The notes under the pieces were generated by a model that made no database searches, was not told where the DNA came from, and was given only the letters and a program-made list of their open reading frames with translations. A stretch of DNA of 64,000 bases from Chimaeribacter californicus (lineage in GTDB: Bacteria > Pseudomonadota > Gammaproteobacteria > Enterobacterales > Enterobacteriaceae), in contig NZ_PJZF01000023.1 of the NCBI RefSeq assembly GCF_002858675.1, positions 1 to 64,000 of the forward strand, read 5' to 3'. The position numbers and the translations under genes were made by a program. Below, one piece after another: positions 60,630 through 64,000 of the stretch; the first letter of the stretch is position 1; the number at the start of each line of letters is the position of its first letter.

Positions 60630-61214
60630 TTACGCGTGAATCGGGCGCTGGCTGACCACTTTGGCCGGCACCCCGGCCACGATGCTGAAGTCCGGGACGT
60701 TCTTGGTCACCACGGCCCCGGAGGCGATGACGCACCCGTTGCCGACCCGGACGCCGGGCAGGATCACCGCCCCGGCCCCGATCCAGACATCATCCCCGAT
60801 GGTGACAGAGGTTTTCACGTTGTCCCACAAGGCATCTTTCATGTATTCGGTGGTATTTATTTCATGGTTACTGGCGATCATGCTCACATATTGGGAAATA
60901 ATACATTTCTTGCCGATAATTATTTCCCCGCCCGAGGCACGAATATTGTTATATTCGTTAATAGCCGTATCCTCACCCACCACAATACGGCTGCGGACGC
61001 CTTTTTTGGCCATCTCATCGGAACAGGTAATCACACTGCCTTTACCGATGGAGACGCCGGGTTTCAGCGTCAGCTCATTTTCAGGCCCAATAAACACCGA
61101 GGCGGAACTGTCAATACGCACCCGGTTGGCGCGCATTTTTGCCCGGAAACCCAGATGGGATAAATATTTCAGCGCATCCTTCACCATCAGAAGAATGAAA
61201 TAAATAGCACTCAT
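60630..61214 (-). CDS. hexapeptide-repeat acetyltransferase (WcaF/WcaB-like)
   Basis: 194 residues of left-handed beta-helix repeats: [35 protein letters not shown], then the substrate loop [11 protein letters not shown] with the catalytic-type His, [50 protein letters not shown] (core [18 protein letters not shown]). The N-terminal hydrophobic stretch ([14 protein letters not shown]) may touch the membrane. Predicted O-acetyltransferase decorating the repeat unit, as WcaF and WcaB do in colanic acid. It lies between two GT genes. Confidence 0.88.
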   Translation of the reverse strand: MSAIYFILLMVKDALKYLSHLGFRAKMRANRVRIDSSASVFIGPENELTLKPGVSIGKGSVITCSDEMAKKGVRSRIVVGEDTAINEYNNIRASGGEIIIGKKCIISQYVSMIASNHEINTTEYMKDALWDNVKTSVTIGDDVWIGAGAVILPGVRVGNGCVIASGAVVTKNVPDFSIVAGVPAKVVSQRPIHA

Positions 61215-61242
61215 TGTTATTCCTTGCTCAAGCGCGTGTCGG

Positions 61243-62076
61243 CTACATCAATATTTTGCGGGCCTGGTATTTAATCACGTTAACCACGTTACCCGGATAA
61301 CAGACCTGCATCAGATCCTGCATGGAGAGTCTTTCATCGCGCGCCATTTTGTAATTGAACAGCAGGTTTTTGCGGTGCGCTGGTTTCAGCAGCTTGCGGT
61401 GTTTGGTCACGAACTGGTTGTAACCAATCTCCAGCTTGTTGCTCTTGGTGATGCGGCCGAACTCATGCTCCAGGTGCTGGATGTAGGTGGCTTCGCAGAT
61501 GTTGTACCCTTCCCCGTAGCGCGCCCCGAGGCGGACCCAGGTGTCGTAATCCTGCCAGGCTTTGAAGTTCTCATCGAAGCCGCCAATCGCACGCAGATAA
61601 TCGGTTTTGGTAAAGACCTGGCTGCCGACGATGTTCTGGTATAACAGGGAGTCCAGCCGGATATGGGTAACTTTATTAAAGCCTACTTTCTGATGCTTAC
61701 CGAAATTAAAGATAATCCCTGAACTCAGATACGGGTATTTATGGCGCTCATAGAATTTGACGAATTTCTCAATGCGCTCCGGCAGGAATTCATCATCATC
61801 ATCCAGGCCGGTAATATAGTGGCCGGTGGCGGCATTAATGCCTAAATTACGGGCCGCACACGCGCCTTTGGGTGTTTCATTTTTCAGGTAGACAATATTG
61901 TCATGCAGGGCCTGATAACGCTCCACCAATTGTTGGGTATCGTCTGATGAGCCATCATCGCAAATCAGGATTTCCACATTCTTATAAGTCTGGTTAATCA
62001 CCGACTTAATCGCCCGCTCCAGCAGTGAAGACCGGTTGTGCGTCGGAATATACACGGACACGCGTTTTTCGTTCAT
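61243..62076 (-). CDS. GT2 glycosyltransferase, WcaA-like
   Basis: 277 residues: [62 protein letters not shown] (core [10 protein letters not shown] and [10 protein letters not shown], the metal-binding acidic run), [14 protein letters not shown] and [12 protein letters not shown] (acidic acceptor-side pair). The run GACA-RN ... YITG-DDDDE ... N-IG-QVF ... QDYD matches WcaA of colanic acid. As first GT gene after wzc it is again in the WcaA position. Donor not proven. Confidence 0.85.
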   Translation of the reverse strand: MNEKRVSVYIPTHNRSSLLERAIKSVINQTYKNVEILICDDGSSDDTQQLVERYQALHDNIVYLKNETPKGACAARNLGINAATGHYITGLDDDDEFLPERIEKFVKFYERHKYPYLSSGIIFNFGKHQKVGFNKVTHIRLDSLLYQNIVGSQVFTKTDYLRAIGGFDENFKAWQDYDTWVRLGARYGEGYNICEATYIQHLEHEFGRITKSNKLEIGYNQFVTKHRKLLKPAHRKNLLFNYKMARDERLSMQDLMQVCYPGNVVNVIKYQARKILM

Positions 62077-62188
62077 AGTTTTACTCTCTGCTCGTGGTGC
62101 GTCTTAATAGAGACTCATCCGTAAGGTCGCTTATTACCCACCCCTGAATGCGCGGTGGCATAACCATTGCAGTACAGCCCGGTGATGT

Positions 62189-62235
62189 TGCCGGCCAAAA
62201 CCGGCAGAGGATGGGGCAGCCTCAAAGGCTGCCCC
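62189..62235 (-). terminator. double hairpin after wzc (attenuator)
   Basis: Two stem-loops: TGCCGG-CCAAAA-CCGGCA (62189-62206) and GGGGCAGCC-TCAAA-GGCTGCCCC (62213-62235), 9 bases beyond the wzc stop. No good U-tract. In group 1 capsule operons a stem-loop at this place attenuates read-through from wza-wzb-wzc into the sugar genes, which fits here. Confidence 0.6.
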
Positions 62236-62244
62236 GGTGGTGCG

Positions 62245-64000
62245 TTACTGCTTGGCAGACTTGTACTCGTATTCGTAGTAGCCGTAATCACCGTAGTAAT
62301 TGCTGGCTTTCTTAATCACGGAGTTGAGGATAACGCCCTTGATCTCGATGCCGTTCTGTTCGAACCGGTTGATACTGACTTCGATCTCTTTCAGGGTGTT
62401 AACGCCATAACGTGCCACCATCAGCGCCGTACCGGCTTTGCGCCCGACAATCGCTGCGTCCGTCACTGCCAGTACCGGCGGGGTGTCGATAAGCACGATG
62501 TCATAGTTGGCGCTGGCCCAGGTCAGCAGCTCGTCAAAGCGCTCATGCATCAGCAGCTCAGACGGGTTAGGCGGCACCTTACCGCGGGTGATGATGTCAA
62601 AGTTCGCCACACCGGCACTCTTCACGGCATTCTGGATGCTGCTCTGGCCGGAAAGGATGTCAGACAAGCCGCTGTTATTCGGCAGGCCGAGCAGGTCATG
62701 GGTGTAACCTTTACGCATATCACCGTCGATGATCAGCACGCGTTTCGCGGTTTGCGCCACCACCACCGCCAGGTTGGTACAGACGAACGTCTTACCAATG
62801 GACGGGCTGGCACCGGAGATCATCAGGATATTGTTTTTCGCTTCCAGCATGGCGAAGTGCAGGCTGGTACGCAGGCTGCGCACCGCTTCCACCGCCAGGT
62901 CGGTCGGGTTGCCGATCGCCAGCACACCGGCGGCCTGCTCTTTGCGTTTGGCATTTTTCAGGTTGCCGGCAAAGATTTCACGATCCTTCTTCTGCTGCCA
63001 TTCGGAGAGCGGGATGCTGGCGTAAACGTTGATCCCGGCTTCTTCCAGCACCGATGGGCTTTCGATGCCGCGGTACAGCATGATTTTCACCACAATCCAG
63101 AAGATGGAGACAATCAGCCCCAGCATAATGGCGATGATGATGATCAGGATTTTCTGCGGCTTCACCACGCCCGGCTGGGTCAGCGCGTTATCCACGATAC
63201 GCACGTTGCCCACGGTACTGGCTTTGGTGATGCTCAGCTCCTGCTGTTTGTTCAGCAGTTGCATGTAGACTTCCTGGCCGGCCTGCACGTCACGGGTCAG
63301 GCGCAGGATCTCCTGTTGGGTCTCCGGCATGGAGCTGACGCGTTTGTTCAGGTTGTTCTTTTCATTTTCCAGGGTCTGGCGTTTTTCCAGCAGCGTGCGG
63401 TACGCCGGGTGGGACTTGGTGTACAGCTTGGAGATCTCTGCCTCACGGAAGGTCAGCTCGTTCAGCTGGCCTTCAAGGCCCACCATCTGGTCCAGCAGCG
63501 CCTTAGTCTCCAGAGACATGTCAACCGAGTCGTTCTGCTGGCGGTAGCGGTTCAGCTTGTCTTCTGCGGCATCCAGCTTGCTGCGCACTTCCGGCAGCTG
63601 CACACGCAGGAATTCCAGGCTTTTTTCCGCTTCAGCCGATTTGCGCTCAACGTTCTGCATCAGATAGTTGTTGGCAATGCTTTCCAGGGTTTTCTGGGTC
63701 AGGTCAGGGTCCGCACCGGTCAGTGACAGGTTCAGCACGCCGGTATCACGGCCTGCATCCTCAATCACTATCTGGTTCTGGATCTGCTTGATGGCAGAAA
63801 TTTCCGGGCGTTTGATGATGTCAAAACGGGTGCCCGGCTCGGCTTTCACGTCGCTGACCAGCAGGCTGAAATCGCCCTCGGTTGCCAGTTTGCCGACTTC
63901 GCCTTTGAGCACTTCACCGTCGTCGGTGGAGAGCACGAAGTGTTTGCTGTCAACCAGCTCCAGCTCCAGCGGCTTGTTCATCCACACCGTCGGCACACTG
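62245..64000 (-). CDS. wzc: Wzc tyrosine autokinase / chain-length regulator (5' end missing)
   Basis: Inner-membrane protein that couples assembly and export of the polysaccharide with Wza and Wzb. The window gives 585 C-terminal codons; the N-terminus and first TM lie outside. Seen: periplasmic coiled-coil (about 110-260), TM2 (KILIIIIAIMLGLIVSIFWIVV), and the kinase domain with Walker A GASPSIGKTF, Walker A' VLIIDGDMRKG, Walker B IVLIDTPP and the Tyr cluster near the end (NYYGDYGYYEYEYKSAKQ) that is autophosphorylated and dephosphorylated by Wzb. Wza and Wzb are expected further right. Frame continues past the window edge. Confidence 0.95.
   Translation of the reverse strand, partial: SVPTVWMNKPLELELVDSKHFVLSTDDGEVLKGEVGKLATEGDFSLLVSDVKAEPGTRFDIIKRPEISAIKQIQNQIVIEDAGRDTGVLNLSLTGADPDLTQKTLESIANNYLMQNVERKSAEAEKSLEFLRVQLPEVRSKLDAAEDKLNRYRQQNDSVDMSLETKALLDQMVGLEGQLNELTFREAEISKLYTKSHPAYRTLLEKRQTLENEKNNLNKRVSSMPETQQEILRLTRDVQAGQEVYMQLLNKQQELSITKASTVGNVRIVDNALTQPGVVKPQKILIIIIAIMLGLIVSIFWIVVKIMLYRGIESPSVLEEAGINVYASIPLSEWQQKKDREIFAGNLKNAKRKEQAAGVLAIGNPTDLAVEAVRSLRTSLHFAMLEAKNNILMISGASPSIGKTFVCTNLAVVVAQTAKRVLIIDGDMRKGYTHDLLGLPNNSGLSDILSGQSSIQNAVKSAGVANFDIITRGKVPPNPSELLMHERFDELLTWASANYDIVLIDTPPVLAVTDAAIVGRKAGTALMVARYGVNTLKEIEVSINRFEQNGIEIKGVILNSVIKKASNYYGDYGYYEYEYKSAKQ

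Noticed and set aside
62167-63726. 519-codon open frame opposite wzc
   Set aside because: His/Gln/Val-rich antisense shadow of a conserved kinase gene in GC-rich DNA; no family features.

Overview
The window looks like an enterobacterial chromosome (Enterobacterales; Erwiniaceae/Yersiniaceae-like gene content, GC-rich third codon positions). The evidence is an E. coli-type flagellar/chemotaxis gene set, a hisL leader peptide with six His codons followed by hisGDCBHAFI, gnd next to an O-antigen locus, and an exopolysaccharide cluster related to amylovoran/stewartan and colanic acid. Genus cannot be fixed from the sequence alone.

Layout. (1) 1-192: 3' end of an IS3-family insertion sequence. 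(2) 405-16.3 kb, minus strand: flhDC, motAB, cheAW, then a four-gene chaperone-usher fimbrial operon, then tsr-cheRBYZ. The fimbrial operon sits between cheW and tsr. A 16-bp-stem terminator follows cheW, fimA has its own sigma70-like promoter, and tsr has a consensus sigma28 promoter, so the chemotaxis block is split into separately transcribed parts. (3) 16.3-17.4 kb: long flhDC control region with a CRP box, an RcsAB-like box and an unexpected second consensus sigma28 promoter that has no obvious gene. (4) 17.4-25.8 kb: yeeZ and the attenuator-controlled his operon. (5) 25.9-27.3 kb: gnd. (6) 27.6-41.5 kb: ABC-transporter-dependent O-antigen locus, more A+T-rich in part: two GT2 enzymes, a HAD-family protein, a 1331-residue methyltransferase/coiled-coil/double-GT2 fusion, wzt, wzm, rfbD, rfbC, and divergently rfbB-rfbA. 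(7) 41.6-64 kb, minus strand: Wzx/Wzy-type exopolysaccharide cluster running wzc (cut by the window end), GT2, acetyltransferase, GT4, wzy, GT4, GT4, manC, manB, wbaP, galU, galF, a WceF-like tailspike-fold EPS depolymerase candidate, wzx, pyruvyltransferase, GT2, then galE and a further galU.

How it works together. FlhDC would switch on the flagellar cascade; FliA (sigma28) would then read the tsr promoter. RcsB/RcsA, which in relatives activates colanic acid/amylovoran-type EPS, has a candidate site in the flhDC leader, linking capsule and motility in opposite directions. rfbABCD makes dTDP-rhamnose for the rhamnosyltransferase-like GTs; the product would be exported by Wzm-Wzt, with the large fusion protein a candidate chain-length/termination factor. 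In the EPS cluster WbaP would start repeat units on undecaprenyl phosphate with Gal-1-P; GalE/GalU/GalF and ManBC supply UDP-Gal/UDP-Glc and GDP-Man; Wzx/Wzy/Wzc flip, polymerise and control length; the pyruvyl- and acetyltransferases decorate; the depolymerase would trim the polymer.

The points most worth following up are the orphan sigma28 promoter, the O-antigen fusion enzyme, the depolymerase with its Tat-like leader, the fimbrial insertion in the chemotaxis operon, and three galU/galF copies in direct orientation.
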